From Streptomyces sp. NBC_01351 (lineage in GTDB: Bacteria; Actinomycetota; Actinomycetes; Streptomycetales; Streptomycetaceae): DNA of 64,000 nt. The stretch is from assembly GCF_036237315.1 (NCBI RefSeq), contig NZ_CP108356.1, positions 1,674,001 to 1,738,000 on the forward strand, given 5' to 3'. Below the pieces are notes generated by a model. It had not been told where the DNA came from, did not search any database, and saw only the letters and a program-made list of their open reading frames with translations. Shown here piece by piece: positions 1 through 8,849 of this stretch (position 1 is its first letter; every line of letters begins with the position of its first letter). The position numbers were made by a program, and so were the translations under genes.

Positions 1-127
1 CTACGGCATGAACTTCGAAGACATGCCCGAGCTCAAATGGGCAGGAGGCTACCCCTTCGCGATCCTGCTGATGGCGGTGGTCTGCGTCAGCCTGTACGTC
101 ATCTTCAAGAAGCGCGACTGGCTGTAG
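1..127 (+). CDS. corA: CorA-type magnesium/cobalt transporter, C-terminal end (5' partial)
   Basis: Only the last 41 codons are inside the window, reading from base 2 to the TAG at 125-127. They begin with Tyr-Gly-Met-Asn-Phe, the YGMNF form of the signature that ends the first transmembrane helix of CorA channels. A short acidic loop (EDMPEL) follows, then a second helix (FAILLMAVVCVSLYVIF), and the chain ends in a basic tail (KKRDWL). This is the normal C-terminus of CorA, which forms a pentameric inner-membrane channel for Mg2+/Co2+. The bulk of the protein lies upstream of the window, so the regulatory domain cannot be judged. Confidence 0.88.
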   Translation, partial: YGMNFEDMPELKWAGGYPFAILLMAVVCVSLYVIFKKRDWL

Positions 128-661
128 CTGGCAAGGCGGACTAGGTCTTCGATTTCCCAGCAGCAAATGTGCTAGGCCGCCACTTCGCGAGCTCTGGGGA
201 GAATGCGCGGCGCTGGGGGGGACGTGTCATCGGCCCCAGACCAGCCACTCCGGACCTCTCGCCCGGCCGGCGAGCACTGCCATGCCAGCGCAGCCCGCCA
301 CAGATAGTGCGGTAATCCGTCGGTGCAGGGGTCTTGTCGGGGAACTTGAGCGCGGGTGACGTCGGCAGGCAATCCCGTTGGCACGACGGCGACATGGGTA
401 CGGGACCGGCTGGACGGGCCGTGCTGTGACGAGGGCTTCGCCGGCTGGTGACCTCCGCCGGGGACGCCAATGTTCGCGCCTACTCGCGCTGCCCGGGCAC
501 TGCAGAAGATCTCCTCGTGGGCCGCCATCCTCTTCGCCCCGGCCCTCGTCGGCTTCAGCCATCTCCGCGACGGCAGTGCCGCCCGTGAGGCCCAGGACCA
601 CCACGACTCCGGGCCCACCGACCCTGGAACGCGAAGTGGCGTGCCTCATCAGGCACACTGG
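128..661. other. Gene-poor interval after corA
   Basis: No intact gene is convincing here. The reading frames open across it on both strands lack recognisable domains. It does contain a short CorA-like scrap (about 470-553) and, at 641-656, a small perfect hairpin (GTGCCT-CATC-AGGCAC) directly before the larger terminator at 662-695. Confidence 0.5.
470..553 (+). pseudogene. Remnant of a second CorA-like gene
   Basis: One plus-strand frame reads LQKISSWAAILFAPALVG. This resembles the CorA segment that lies immediately before the YGMNF signature, the start of the first membrane helix. The signature itself is missing: the frame continues as FSHLRDG and then into unrelated sequence. It sits about 350 bp downstream of the genuine corA end, so it is most simply a decayed partial duplication or a footprint of recombination. 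The match is short, hence moderate confidence. Confidence 0.45.
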
Positions 662-695
662 CGAAGCGCCCCACCGTTTGCGGTGGGGCGCTTCG
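662..695 (-). terminator. Strong hairpin terminator downstream of the MFS operon
   Basis: A perfect 15-bp stem (arm CGAAGCGCCCCACCG, four-base loop TTTG) lies 12 bp past the stop codon of the minus-strand MFS gene. There is no U tract, as is usual in Streptomyces. It could also act on transcripts arriving from the corA side. Confidence 0.75.
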
Positions 696-707
696 ACGTT
701 CTCCGTT

Positions 708-2024
708 TCAGCCGACTGGCTGCCCGTCCGATGCCGCCGTGACGGGTTCTTCCGGTGCCGACGGCAGGCCACGCAGTCGGCTCACCGGGGACAGGACAAG
801 TGCGATCAGCACGGCGGCTGAGCCGATCGCCGCCACGGTCAACGCCCCCCGAGCTCCGATCCAGCCGGACAGCAGGCCCGCGAACAGGCCGCCGAGTGCG
901 CCGCCGCCGAACAGCAAGGTGCGGAAGACCGCCGTCATCCGGCCCATCATCGACTGCGGGGTACTGGCCTGGCGCAGGCTGACGATGACGACGCCGGCGA
1001 CTCCGAGTCCGAGGTAGGTGGTGAAGAAGGAGAGGACGAACATCCCCACCATCATCGGCCGGGGGCCGGTGGCCAGGGCGATCAGCGTCGGGCCGATGAG
1101 GAGGGCCGACTGGGCGACGAGGTAGACCAACCCGAGCCGGAAGCGCCCAATGACCTTCCGGGAGATCGCCGCGCCGATCAGACCGCCCACGGAGGCAGTG
1201 GCGAAGATGCCGCCGAGGGTCGTCGAGTCCAGGTGCAGGTCCCGTGCCCCGTACAGCAGGAACATCGTCCACACGGTGACCATGGAGAAGTTGCAGCAGA
1301 ACCCGATGAGCGCAAGAGACCGCAGGACCCGGTTCTTCAGCACCCAGCGCAAGCCGTCCCGGAGTTCGGTCGGCAGGTGCCGCCGTGCGGCCGGCGGATC
1401 GGGACGGGGCTCGGGCGTGCGAATGAGCAGCAGCGAGACCAGGGACACCAGATAGGAGAACGCGTCGACGATCAGCGCCACGGGCGCGGTCAGGGCGCCG
1501 ACCAGGACACCCGCGAGTCCGGGCCCTGCCACATCGGCCGCCGACGAGCTCATCCCCATCTTGGCGCTGGCTTCTACATAGCGCTCGGGGTCGCGTACGA
1601 GAGTGGGTACGTACGACATCCAGCTCACGTCGAACAGCACCGAGGCGACGCCGACGGCGCAGGCGATCACCAGCAGTGAGCCCATGCTGAGCACGTCCGT
1701 CCAGTACAGGACGGGGACGAGAGCCAGCAGGATCATCCGGACGAAGTTGGCGCCGAGCATGATCCGCCGCCGTCGGGCCCGGTCCACCCACACCCCGAAG
1801 ACCAGGGCAAGCCCGAGATACGGCACGAGCTGCAGGAACCGCAGGACACCGACCTGCTCGTCGGTGGCATTGAAGGCGATGATGGCGGTAAGCGGCAGGG
1901 CGAGGTTCGTGACCTGGGTACCGAGGAGCGAGAGGGTCTCGCCGAGCCAGAACTTGAGGAAGTCGCCGTGGCGCCAGAGGCTCTCCGTGGACGGCTCCTC
2001 GGTGCGTGTCTGCGTGGCGGTCAT
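708..2024 (-). CDS. MFS transporter (probable drug/metabolite exporter)
   Basis: A 438-residue integral membrane protein with about twelve hydrophobic segments. It shows features of the major facilitator superfamily exporters of the enterobactin exporter EntS/macrolide-efflux type: a start of FLKFWLGETLSLLGTQVTNLALPL and the loop after helix 2 reading GVWVDRARRRRIM. Such proteins use proton exchange to export small molecules at the cytoplasmic membrane. Its ATG overlaps the stop of the upstream aminotransferase gene by four bases (ATGA), so the two are translationally coupled and probably functionally linked. A divergent MocR regulator lies beyond the aminotransferase. The substrate cannot be read from the sequence. 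Confidence 0.85.
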   Translation of the reverse strand: MTATQTRTEEPSTESLWRHGDFLKFWLGETLSLLGTQVTNLALPLTAIIAFNATDEQVGVLRFLQLVPYLGLALVFGVWVDRARRRRIMLGANFVRMILLALVPVLYWTDVLSMGSLLVIACAVGVASVLFDVSWMSYVPTLVRDPERYVEASAKMGMSSSAADVAGPGLAGVLVGALTAPVALIVDAFSYLVSLVSLLLIRTPEPRPDPPAARRHLPTELRDGLRWVLKNRVLRSLALIGFCCNFSMVTVWTMFLLYGARDLHLDSTTLGGIFATASVGGLIGAAISRKVIGRFRLGLVYLVAQSALLIGPTLIALATGPRPMMVGMFVLSFFTTYLGLGVAGVVIVSLRQASTPQSMMGRMTAVFRTLLFGGGALGGLFAGLLSGWIGARGALTVAAIGSAAVLIALVLSPVSRLRGLPSAPEEPVTAASDGQPVG

Positions 2025-3259
2025 CGCCGTCCCTGGCCGGTGAGGTCCGCGACCGCGTCCGCCACGTGGTCCACTTCCTCCTCGGTGTTGTAGTAGTGCG
2101 GCGACAGGCGCAGGCACCAGTCGACGTCCTTGTCCCCGAAGTCGAACTGTGCGAACTCGCGGAAGCTGAGCGCCGAGTTGATGCCGCGGGCGTCCATGGC
2201 CGCCTTGAACGGCTGCGGCTGCCAGCCCGCTACCCCGAAGGTGACGAGCGCGGCAAGACGCGGGCCGCGGTCGAGCACGCGTACCCACGGGATCGGTGCG
2301 AGCCGGTCGCGGAGCCGGGCCGCGAGCGCCGGGGTGCGCTGCTCGATGGCCTCGATGCCGACCTTGCGGGCATAGCGCGTTGCGGCGGCGCTGCCGAGCA
2401 CCGTGGCGTACGGGAACTCCCACTCCTCGAACCGGGCCGCCGTCGCCACGGGCTCGTAGCCGCCCGGCTCGGTCCAGCGGGCCCCGTGCATGTCGATGAA
2501 CAGCGGTTCGTAGCCCGCGCGCAGGACGCGATCGGATACATACAGGAATCCGGAGCCGCGCGGGCCGCGGAGGAACTTGCGGCAGGTGGCGGTGAGGAGG
2601 TCGCAGCCGATCTCCTCCACGTCGATGATGAACTGGCCCACCGACTGACAGGCGTCGACGAGGTAGAGCAGGTCCAGCTCCCGGCAGTGGCGGCCGATTT
2701 CCGCGACGGGTGAGACGAGGCCCGAGTTGGTGGGGACATGGGTGGCAGACACCAGGCGGGGGCGGTGGGTCCGCATCAGCGCGGCCATCGCAACCACATC
2801 GACCCCGCCCTCCGGGGTGTCGGGCGCGTGGACGATGCGTACGCCGAATCGCTTGCGCAGGGACAGGAAGGCGATCTGGTTGGAGATGAAGTCGTCGCGG
2901 GTGGTGAGGATGACGTCGTCGGCCTCGAACGGGATCGACGACAGGGCGTTGGCGTAGGCGTGGGTGGCGCTGCCCGCAAAGGCGATGTTGTCGGGTGTGG
3001 TGTTGATGAGGGCGGCGATCTCCGTGTAGAACTCGCGGACTTCGGCGGCTTGGGCGGCTGAGGCCTCGTAACCACCGATCCGGGCTTCGAGGTTCAGATG
3101 GCCGACCATCGCGTCGAGGACCGGGGCCGCCAGCAGTCCGCAGCCCGCGTTGTTGAAGTGGATGACCTGGCGGCACCCCGGGGTGTCGGCCCGCAGGGCG
3201 GCGACGTCCAGCCGAAGTGCTTCCTGACCAGGACCGGAAGCGCTACTGTTGTCTCTCAT
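2021..3259 (-). CDS. PLP-dependent class V aminotransferase / cysteine desulfurase-like enzyme
   Basis: A 412-residue fold-type I PLP enzyme. It has the N-terminal HFNNAG segment of the class V family, the cofactor aspartate in VDACQSVGQ, and the Schiff-base lysine in CRKFLRGPRGSGF. Family members include cysteine desulfurases, isopenicillin-N epimerase-like enzymes and the ergothioneine C-S lyase EgtE; the exact reaction is not determinable. The start chosen is ATG at 3259; an in-frame GTG at 3274 is an alternative. The gene overlaps the exporter gene by four bases downstream. Its start codon also overlaps the start codon of the divergent MocR gene, so the two genes have no intergenic space at all. 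Confidence 0.82.
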   Translation of the reverse strand: MRDNSSASGPGQEALRLDVAALRADTPGCRQVIHFNNAGCGLLAAPVLDAMVGHLNLEARIGGYEASAAQAAEVREFYTEIAALINTTPDNIAFAGSATHAYANALSSIPFEADDVILTTRDDFISNQIAFLSLRKRFGVRIVHAPDTPEGGVDVVAMAALMRTHRPRLVSATHVPTNSGLVSPVAEIGRHCRELDLLYLVDACQSVGQFIIDVEEIGCDLLTATCRKFLRGPRGSGFLYVSDRVLRAGYEPLFIDMHGARWTEPGGYEPVATAARFEEWEFPYATVLGSAAATRYARKVGIEAIEQRTPALAARLRDRLAPIPWVRVLDRGPRLAALVTFGVAGWQPQPFKAAMDARGINSALSFREFAQFDFGDKDVDWCLRLSPHYYNTEEEVDHVADAVADLTGQGRR

Positions 3260-4685
3260 GAATGACGGTAGCACTTCTGGTGAGTTGGCCGACAGCCTCC
3301 GTACGCTGGTCTCCCGGCTGTCCCCCGGCGACCGGCTGCCGAGCAGCCGGGAGCTGATCAAGGAGTACCGGGTCGGGCCGGCGACAGTGGCGCGGGCCAT
3401 CGCCGCGCTGGCCGCCGAGGGCGCGGTGGTGACCCGTCCGGGCAGTGGGACGTTCGCGGCACAGCTGGGCCGGCTCCGCGACGCACCCGGCGGCAGCGAC
3501 ACGGATACCGACTGGCAGACGGTTGCCCTCACCGACCGCGCCGTCGACACCCACCTGATCGCCGACCCGCTCGGCCCGCCGCCGGTCGGGACGATCACGA
3601 TGGACGGCGGCTACGTACACCGCTCGCTCCAGCCCACCCGGGCCCTGAGCGCGGCGCTGGCTCGGGCGGCACGCCGTCCGGACGGCTGGGACCGCGCGCC
3701 GGCCGGCGGCCTGATGGCGCTGCGCACCGTGTTCGCCCGGATCATCGGCGGCAGCGTGGCGCCAGAGGACGTGCTGGTCACCGCCGGCGGGCAGAGCGCC
3801 CTGTCGATCGCGTTCCGGGCCATCGCCGGGCCCGGCAGCCCGGTCCTGGTCGAGTCGCCCACCTATCCCCGGGCCCTGGCCGCCGCCCGCGCCGCAGGGC
3901 TGCGGCCCGTTCCGGTACCGCTCGACGCCGACGGACTGCGGCCCGACATGCTCGCCGACGCGTTCGCGATGACCGGCGCGCGACTGCTGTACTGCCAGCC
4001 GACCTTCCAGAACCCGACCGGCACCGTGCTCACGCCCGAACGGCGCCGCCAGATCCTCGATGTGGCGCGCGCCTCGGGCGCGTTCGTGCTCGAGGACGAC
4101 TTCGCACGGCACCTGGGACACGGCGGCGCCGTGCCGCGACCGCTGGTCGCCGACGACCGTGACGGCACGGTCGTCCACGTCACCTCACTCACCAAGCCCG
4201 CCGCACCGAGCCTGCGGATCGGGGCTCTGGTGGCCCGCGGACCGGTCATGGAGCGCATGCGGGCGGTGCGCCTGGTCGACGACTTCTTCGTCACGCGCCC
4301 GCTCCAGGAAGCCGCGCTGGAAGTGCTCAGCTCCCCCTCCTGGGACCGGCACGTCCGCGCTCTCGGTACGGCTCTGCGGGAGCGGTGCGCCGTGCTGGCC
4401 ACCGCAGTCACGCGGGAGATCCCCGGCGCGACCTTGTCCGGGTTGCCTACGGGCGGACTGCACCTGTGGGTTCGCCTGCCGTCGGGCGTGGACGACACGG
4501 TCCTCACCGGCGCCGCCCGGCAACGCGGCGTCGCCGTGAGCGCTGGCAGTCGCTACTTCGCCACCGAGCCGCCGGCGGCTCACCTGCGTATCGGGTTCGC
4601 CGCGACGGCCGATCACGCCGAGCTGACCGAGGGTGTACGTCGGCTGGGAGCCGCGCTTGGGGATGTCGGCCCTGGGCAGGAGTGA
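3258..4685 (+). CDS. MocR/GntR-family transcriptional regulator with aminotransferase-like domain
   Basis: A 475-residue protein. Residues 1-75 form a GntR-type winged helix (SPGDRLPSSRELIKEYRVGPATVARAIAAL, then VVTRPGSGTF). The rest is a class I aminotransferase-like effector domain with the PLP lysine in SLTKPAAPSLRIG. MocR proteins usually control neighbouring genes in response to PLP or amino-acid-derived ligands, so control of the divergent aminotransferase/exporter operon is likely. The ATG at 3258 overlaps the neighbour's ATG on the other strand. A TTG at 3249 would extend the protein by three codons but seems less likely. Confidence 0.85.
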   Translation: MNDGSTSGELADSLRTLVSRLSPGDRLPSSRELIKEYRVGPATVARAIAALAAEGAVVTRPGSGTFAAQLGRLRDAPGGSDTDTDWQTVALTDRAVDTHLIADPLGPPPVGTITMDGGYVHRSLQPTRALSAALARAARRPDGWDRAPAGGLMALRTVFARIIGGSVAPEDVLVTAGGQSALSIAFRAIAGPGSPVLVESPTYPRALAAARAAGLRPVPVPLDADGLRPDMLADAFAMTGARLLYCQPTFQNPTGTVLTPERRRQILDVARASGAFVLEDDFARHLGHGGAVPRPLVADDRDGTVVHVTSLTKPAAPSLRIGALVARGPVMERMRAVRLVDDFFVTRPLQEAALEVLSSPSWDRHVRALGTALRERCAVLATAVTREIPGATLSGLPTGGLHLWVRLPSGVDDTVLTGAARQRGVAVSAGSRYFATEPPAAHLRIGFAATADHAELTEGVRRLGAALGDVGPGQE

Positions 4686-5129
4686 GGCTCATGACAAGCA
4701 GCGGCCTCGGTAGGCCGAGTCGCAGTGGAAGTGCGTCGGCGTGAACGACCCACATCGTCGGTTAGACGTCACACACAAGAGAAGGTTGCCACCACCTCTG
4801 GCGCACTAGAGCTGGGCTCTTCCCCTTCTTGCCCGTGACACAGTGCGCATGGCGACGGCCACCACTCCCCCATCTCTGCCTCGACTGCGTCGCGTAACGC
4901 GTACCGACACAGGATCGTGCTCCTGACCAGTGGTCATCCGTCTTCGGAGGCATCCGCGGCTGGGGAGAATCTGGGGAGAATCCGCAGCCCGCCCATGCCG
5001 GGCGCTCCCCCCGCGCCTTGGGGCTGGCCCTCCCGCACCGCCGACCACCTTCGACTACACGCGGTTGCGGAGGGTAACGACAGCGGGTGGCACGGCAGAT
5101 GCTGTGCCACCCGTCGTCGCGACTACTAG
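4686..5129. other. Intergenic stretch between mocR-like gene and the IS element
   Basis: About 440 bp with no convincing gene, no tRNA and no strong hairpin. It ends in CTAG (5126-5129), the target duplicated by the adjoining insertion sequence. Confidence 0.5.
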
Positions 5130-5144
5130 GCACTGTTTCTTGGA

Positions 5145-6076
5145 TCATGTGCGGAGCCAGATGATGAGGGCTGCGAGGGTGACGGTGCCGAGGTAGATGT
5201 AGGCGCGTTTCTCGTATCGGGTGGCGACGGCGCGGAAACCCTTGAGCCGGTTGATGGCTCGTTCGACGGTGTTGCGTTTTTTGTATCGCTCGCTGTCGAA
5301 GCCGGTGGGCCGGCCGCCTCGAGACCCGCGGTTCTTGCGGTGTCTTTGCTGGTCGAGACGTTCGGGGATGGTGTGCCGGATTCCGCGTCGTCGCAGGTAG
5401 CGGCGGTTCTTCCGCGATGTGTAGGCCTTGTCCGCCAGGACGTAGTCCGGTCGAGTGCGGGGCCGGCCGACTCCGGTACGGGGTACGGAGACCTGCTCCA
5501 TCACCCGCTCGAACTGGGGCCCGTCACCGTAGTGCCCCGGTGTCAGGACGAGGGCGAGAGGCCGGCATCGCCCGTCCGCGGCGAGGTGGATCTTGGTGGT
5601 GAATCCGCCGCGGGAGCGTCCCAGACACTCGCCGATCTGACCACTTCCCCGAGTCGGATCACCAGTTTCCGCAACACCGGATCGACCTGGTTCGTCCCCC
5701 GAACGTTCCCCTTTTGAGGATCGGCGGCCGCCGGTGTCTTCCTCGCGCCGGCGGCGTGCTGGTGGGCCCGCACTGCTGTCGAGTCCACCGACACGTCCCA
5801 GTCGATCCGGCCCGCGGCGTCCTCGGCCGCCTGGATCCGAGACAACAACATCGTCCACGTTCCATCAGCTGACCAGCGGCGATGACGTTTATAGACCGTC
5901 TCCCACGGCCCGAACCGCTCCGGCAGATCCCTCCACTGCACGCCCGTCCGGACCCGGTAGAGCACCCCGTTGATCACCCGGCGGTGATCACTCCACCGGC
6001 CCCCACGGGCACCGCCAGGAGGCAAGAACGACTCCAGCCGGTCCCACTCTGCGTTCGTCAGATCCCCACGCCCCAT
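5145..6076 (-). CDS. IS5/IS427 family transposase, expressed by -1 frameshifting (orfA+orfB)
   Basis: The first frame starts at ATG 6076 (MGRGDLTNAEWDRLESFLPP), a typical IS5 N-terminus, and contains the first DDE aspartate in DVSVDSTAVRAHQHAAGARK. The second frame, ending at 5145, has GRSRGGFTTKIHLAADG, the second aspartate in VLADKAYTSRKNR, and the C-terminal ERLDQQRH/KKRNTVERAINRLKGFRAVATRYEKRA block with the catalytic glutamate. Neither half is functional alone. A -1 slip at the A-AAG-GGG heptamer joins them into about 310 residues, normal for the family. The enzyme cuts and moves the surrounding element. Confidence 0.85.
5708..5714 (-). promoter_or_regulatory. Programmed -1 ribosomal frameshift site (A AAG GGG)
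   Basis: On the minus strand, orfA codons CAA-AAG-GGG contain the X-XXY-YYZ heptamer A-AAG-GGG. Slipping back one base re-reads it as AAA-GGG and enters the orfB frame exactly (AAA-GGG-GAA). The predicted fusion then continues without a stop to 5145. The fit to both frames was checked from the codon registers. Confidence 0.7.
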
Positions 6077-6150
6077 ACGGACAGCCTGACCCCAACACCC
6101 CACTCCCGTCAGGAGATCCGAGAAACAGTGCCTAGGCCGTTTCCTTCGGA

Positions 6151-6190
6151 TCACCTCGCTGACCAGATGAAGATGGCAGCGAGGTGGAGT
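6151..6190 (-). pseudogene. C-terminal tail of another transposase (IS end remnant)
   Basis: Read on the minus strand, this short stretch ends LHLAAIFIWSAR-stop, which resembles the C-terminus of some Streptomyces IS5-type transposases. It adjoins the IS427-like element, which seems to have inserted beside or within this older IS end. The match is short and rests on memory of the family. Confidence 0.35.
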
Positions 6191-6955
6191 CCGGCGAGGC
6201 TGCTGCTCATCGAGCACGGCGCCGACGGCACGGCAGCAGCCCAGATCGCCGCTGCCGGCGAGGTCCTCGACGCGCTCGCCGACACCTCCGCCGCCCACAC
6301 CCGACGAGAACTCCGTGATGCAGCCTTCGCGTTCGAGCGGGCCTCCCGCTCCCACGTCCGCGCCGTACACGGGCACGACCACGCCCTGCGCCAGGCCGCG
6401 CACGACCTCATCCACAGCGGACCAGCCCTCGGCATCGGAGAGGACGGCGCCACCACCGCCATGCTCATCGACACCGCGTTCTTCCTCGTCACCGCGGCAG
6501 CGAACTGGCACGCCAAGAAGAAGCACGCCCAGCAAGCCGAAGCCGCCCACCAAGCCGCCGAACACCTGCGCGCCGCCTACGAGATCGCGGCAGCCCAGCC
6601 GATGTCCGTGCTCCACCAGCGAGGCCGCTCCCTGCCACTGCAGCGACGACAGGCAGCCGTCCTACGCCAAGCGCTGCCCGAGACTGCCGAACAAGTTCTG
6701 GCCGAGCCGGGCTGGCCCGCCCTGGCGGCCACCCTCGCCGATGCCCAGGCCGCTGGCCACAACCCAACCGCCCTCCTCGCCGAAGCCACACGGCATCGGG
6801 AGCTGGACAGCGCCACCTCAGTCAGCGACGTCCTCGTCTGGCGCCTCCGCCGCCTCGCCCACCTGCCTGCCGATCCCGCAGCATCACTCCCCCGGCACCC
6901 GCCGACCACACAACCGGCTCTGAAGGCAGCGAACAACGCCTCCCGCCGGCGCTGA
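6191..6955 (+). pseudogene. Relaxase/mobilisation protein, C-terminal remnant
   Basis: About 255 codons remain, with segments AFAFERASRSHVRAVHGHDHALRQAAHDL, GEDGATTAMLIDTAFFL, NWHAKKKHAQQAEAAHQAAEHLRAAY and AEPGWPALAATLADAQAAGHNPTALLAEA. This is the alanine-rich C-terminal region of relaxase/mobilisation nucleases carried by Streptomyces integrative elements. The N-terminal nickase domain with its catalytic Tyr and His motifs is absent. In its place lies an IS end, so the open frame that continues upstream into the IS is not real coding sequence. An internal ATG at 6167 could still allow expression of a fragment. It is evidence that this region was once part of a mobilisable or conjugative element. 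Confidence 0.6.
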
Positions 6956-7299
6956 CGCCAGAACGTATCCGTCCCTACATGGCCGACGATCCCCGGGCAG
7001 CTTCAAAGCTGTGCATTGGTGGAGCCATTGCTGCCGCCGGCGCGAGCAGGGCCGAGGAGCGGGCGCAGCCGGCACGGCGCCTGGGCGTACGCGGTCGACA
7101 CCTCGACCTCGACGAAGCGGCGTGACACCCCCGGCGGTCCGGGTTCTCCGTCCAGGCCTTCACCGAGGAGGAAGACGGCGACGGTGAGGCACGCCTGGAC
7201 CGGTACGAGCTGTCGACCGGCTGCCGGCGCGGGAACCGGTGTCCCGCGACGACGCTCCCCGACCGCAGTCGGCCCTTCCGGCCGACGAGCCACCAGCGG
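6956..7299. other. Interval with an IS5 transposase N-terminal scrap
   Basis: No intact gene. At about 7012-7060 the plus strand reads CALVEPLLPPARAGP, matching the WALVEPLLP segment near the start of the IS5-type transposase fragment at 12052-12168. The 25 bases from 7012 differ at only two positions from that copy. The rest shows no recognisable feature. Confidence 0.45.
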
Positions 7300-7803
7300 C
7301 TATGCGTGGTCGTAGACGACCGTACGGATGCGCCTGGCGCACAGCGCCTGGGTGATGAGGGGTTCGACGCGGTCCCAGGTGCCGCCGGCCAGGCCGCAGC
7401 CGATACGGGGCATGTGGACCGAGGCATGCAGCCCCTCGGCGTGCTCCGCTAGGACGTGCAGACACTCCTGCACCGCGTCGTAGCGGATGGGCGGGCCGCT
7501 GTCGGCGGGCACGGTCCCGGACTCGGTCCTGATGCCCTCGCGGGTCCGGATGCCGTGCTGGCCGACCATGTTCGCTACCCACAAGTCGGGCTCGACCTGT
7601 ACGAGTTGCACGGCACCGAGCCGGTAGCCCGTGCTGGCACGTTCGCGGTACCAGCGTCGAAACTCCCGCTCTGGCTCGGGCCAGCGGCACGAGATCACCC
7701 GGACGATGCCGGCGCCCCAGGCGCCGATGTCGTTGGAGACATGAGCGATGATCTTGTTGCCGTCGGCCTGAGGGGCGGTGGCGTCGCCGTCTACGAATTC
7801 CAT
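7300..7803 (-). CDS. Macro-domain protein (ADP-ribose binding / Appr-1''-p phosphatase-like)
   Basis: A 167-residue single-domain protein. Macro-domain landmarks are clear: the early GDAT segment, the ADP-ribose-binding loop HVSNDIGAWGAGIV, the NMVGQHG segment, and the later phosphate-binding loop PRIGCGLAGGTW. Macro domains bind or remove ADP-ribose; this layout resembles ADP-ribose-1''-phosphate phosphatase and TARG1/DarG-like deacylase members. The ATG at 7803 is preferred over the GTG at 7812 because AGGGAG lies eight bases upstream of it. No DarT-like toxin gene adjoins it. Flanks are transposase scraps, so it may be horizontally acquired cargo. Confidence 0.82.
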   Translation of the reverse strand: MEFVDGDATAPQADGNKIIAHVSNDIGAWGAGIVRVISCRWPEPEREFRRWYRERASTGYRLGAVQLVQVEPDLWVANMVGQHGIRTREGIRTESGTVPADSGPPIRYDAVQECLHVLAEHAEGLHASVHMPRIGCGLAGGTWDRVEPLITQALCARRIRTVVYDHA

Positions 7804-8126
7804 GGGCAGCACTCCCTGATGCTATCGATGGGGAAGCCGCGGGGCCAGGACCTGCCGAAGCCCTGCCGCTCGACGGCATCGGGGCGGCCTACGGGGCGTC
7901 AGGTCGGTCTGGGACCGGCGACGTCTCGCGGTAACCCCTCTTGGCCATCACCGAACGCGAGCACTGCGCCTGCGTCCGCGAGAAGCCGGACATGTTGGTG
8001 ACCGAGGCCTCCTTCTGCCAGATCGTCGGCTTCCTGCACGGCCACGAACTGGCTGGACTGCGCCACTTCGGGCCAGGCCGGGCAGGGTGGCGTGAGCGGC
8101 TCGAAGCTCGGGCTCGTCGCACCACC
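7804..8126. other. Interval upstream of the macro-domain gene
   Basis: No gene is assigned. A plus-strand frame from about 7941 reads REHCACVREKPDMLVTEASFCQIVGFLHGHELAGLRHFGPG. It looks protein-like and may be the N-terminal part of a truncated small protein, but it runs on into antisense of the transposase fragment, so I do not call it. Confidence 0.35.
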
Positions 8127-8345
8127 AATGGCCCAGCGGATCATGGTCTCGGAGCGGGCGGTGTGCTGCTCGTAGTCGCGGGCGAGGCGGCGGTGGGCGG
8201 TGATCCACGAGAAGGTGCGCTCGACGGCCCAACGCTTGGGCTGGACCTGGAACCCGCGCCGGTCCGGGGCCTTGCCCACGATCTCCAGCTCGCGGCCGAG
8301 GATCGCACGGGCCCACTCCACAAGGCGGCCGGCAAAGCCCTGACC
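8127..8345 (-). pseudogene. IS5 family transposase, C-terminal fragment
   Basis: The minus strand reads GRLVEWARAILGRELEIVGKAPD, then PKRWAVERTFSWITAHRRLARDYE and ARSETMIRWAIG. That is the C-terminal catalytic block of IS5-type DDE transposases, with the catalytic glutamate in VERTFSW. Everything N-terminal to it is missing or scrambled. No terminal repeats could be paired with it. Confidence 0.65.
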
Positions 8346-8849
8346 AGCGCTGTGGCCGGACAGGTCCACCGGGTTGCCATAGCGCTCGACGTGGGCTCGG
8401 TGGGGACGCGCGGCCGACTCCGCACCGAGCCCGCCCAGGCCCGGAGGAGTCGCGACCAGACGGATCAGGCACCGCGCCGCCGTCATCCGCGTGACCGGCG
8501 CGGCCCTGGCCGAGCAGGGCGACGAATGGGCCGAACCGTGCCACTCCATCGGCCGCGGGATCGTCGCCATTGCCGCCTCCACGCGATCAAGGGAGAAGTC
8601 GCCGACGAGAACACCCCTCCACCCCTCATCGCCCCAAAACGGGACCACCGTGCGGCAGCCGCGGCCGGCCGTCGCCGCGATGCGGTGCACCCACTCGTGG
8701 CGGATGGCCACACTCCGGTCCACTGCTCCCGTCACCTGGCACTGCGGGGCCCTACGCCCACAGGTGGAAACCTCAAGACGATGTCAGCGCGATCTGACAC
8801 CATCGCGGTGGGCGAGACCGGAAGTAGCTCGCGAAGGGGGACGGTGGCG
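8346..8849. other. Scrambled interval, possible transposase debris
   Basis: About 500 bp with no intact gene. The plus strand around 8490-8530 reads TGAALAEQGDEWAEP, faintly like the DEWAE region near the C-terminus of IS256-type transposases. The minus strand is also open. Neither is strong enough for a call. Confidence 0.3.

Larger units (their letters stand above)
5130..6131 (-). mobile_element. IS5 family (IS427-like) insertion sequence, apparently complete
   Basis: The element is 1,002 bp. Its ends are inverted repeats beginning GCACTGTTTCT and matching over about 17 bases with one mismatch. It is flanked by direct CTAG repeats (5126-5129 and 6132-6135), the typical target of IS427-group elements. 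It carries one transposase gene split over two frames with a slippery site between them. Intact ends, target duplication and long frames suggest a recent insertion. It has landed next to an older IS end and a relaxase remnant. Confidence 0.85.

Noticed and set aside
708..3176. An 822-residue minus-strand open frame spanning the aminotransferase and MFS genes
   Set aside because: Only its C-terminal half is protein-like (the MFS). The N-terminal part is an arginine/proline-rich shadow of the aminotransferase; the two real genes join by an ATGA overlap.
5882..6166. Extension of the relaxase fragment upstream through the IS element
   Set aside because: The frame is open but lies antisense to the transposase and lacks relaxase motifs; it is a fortuitous frame.
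7941..8130. Possible small plus-strand gene reading REHCACVREKPDML
   Set aside because: It looks protein-like at the start, but has no domain I can name and runs into antisense of a transposase fragment; left unannotated.
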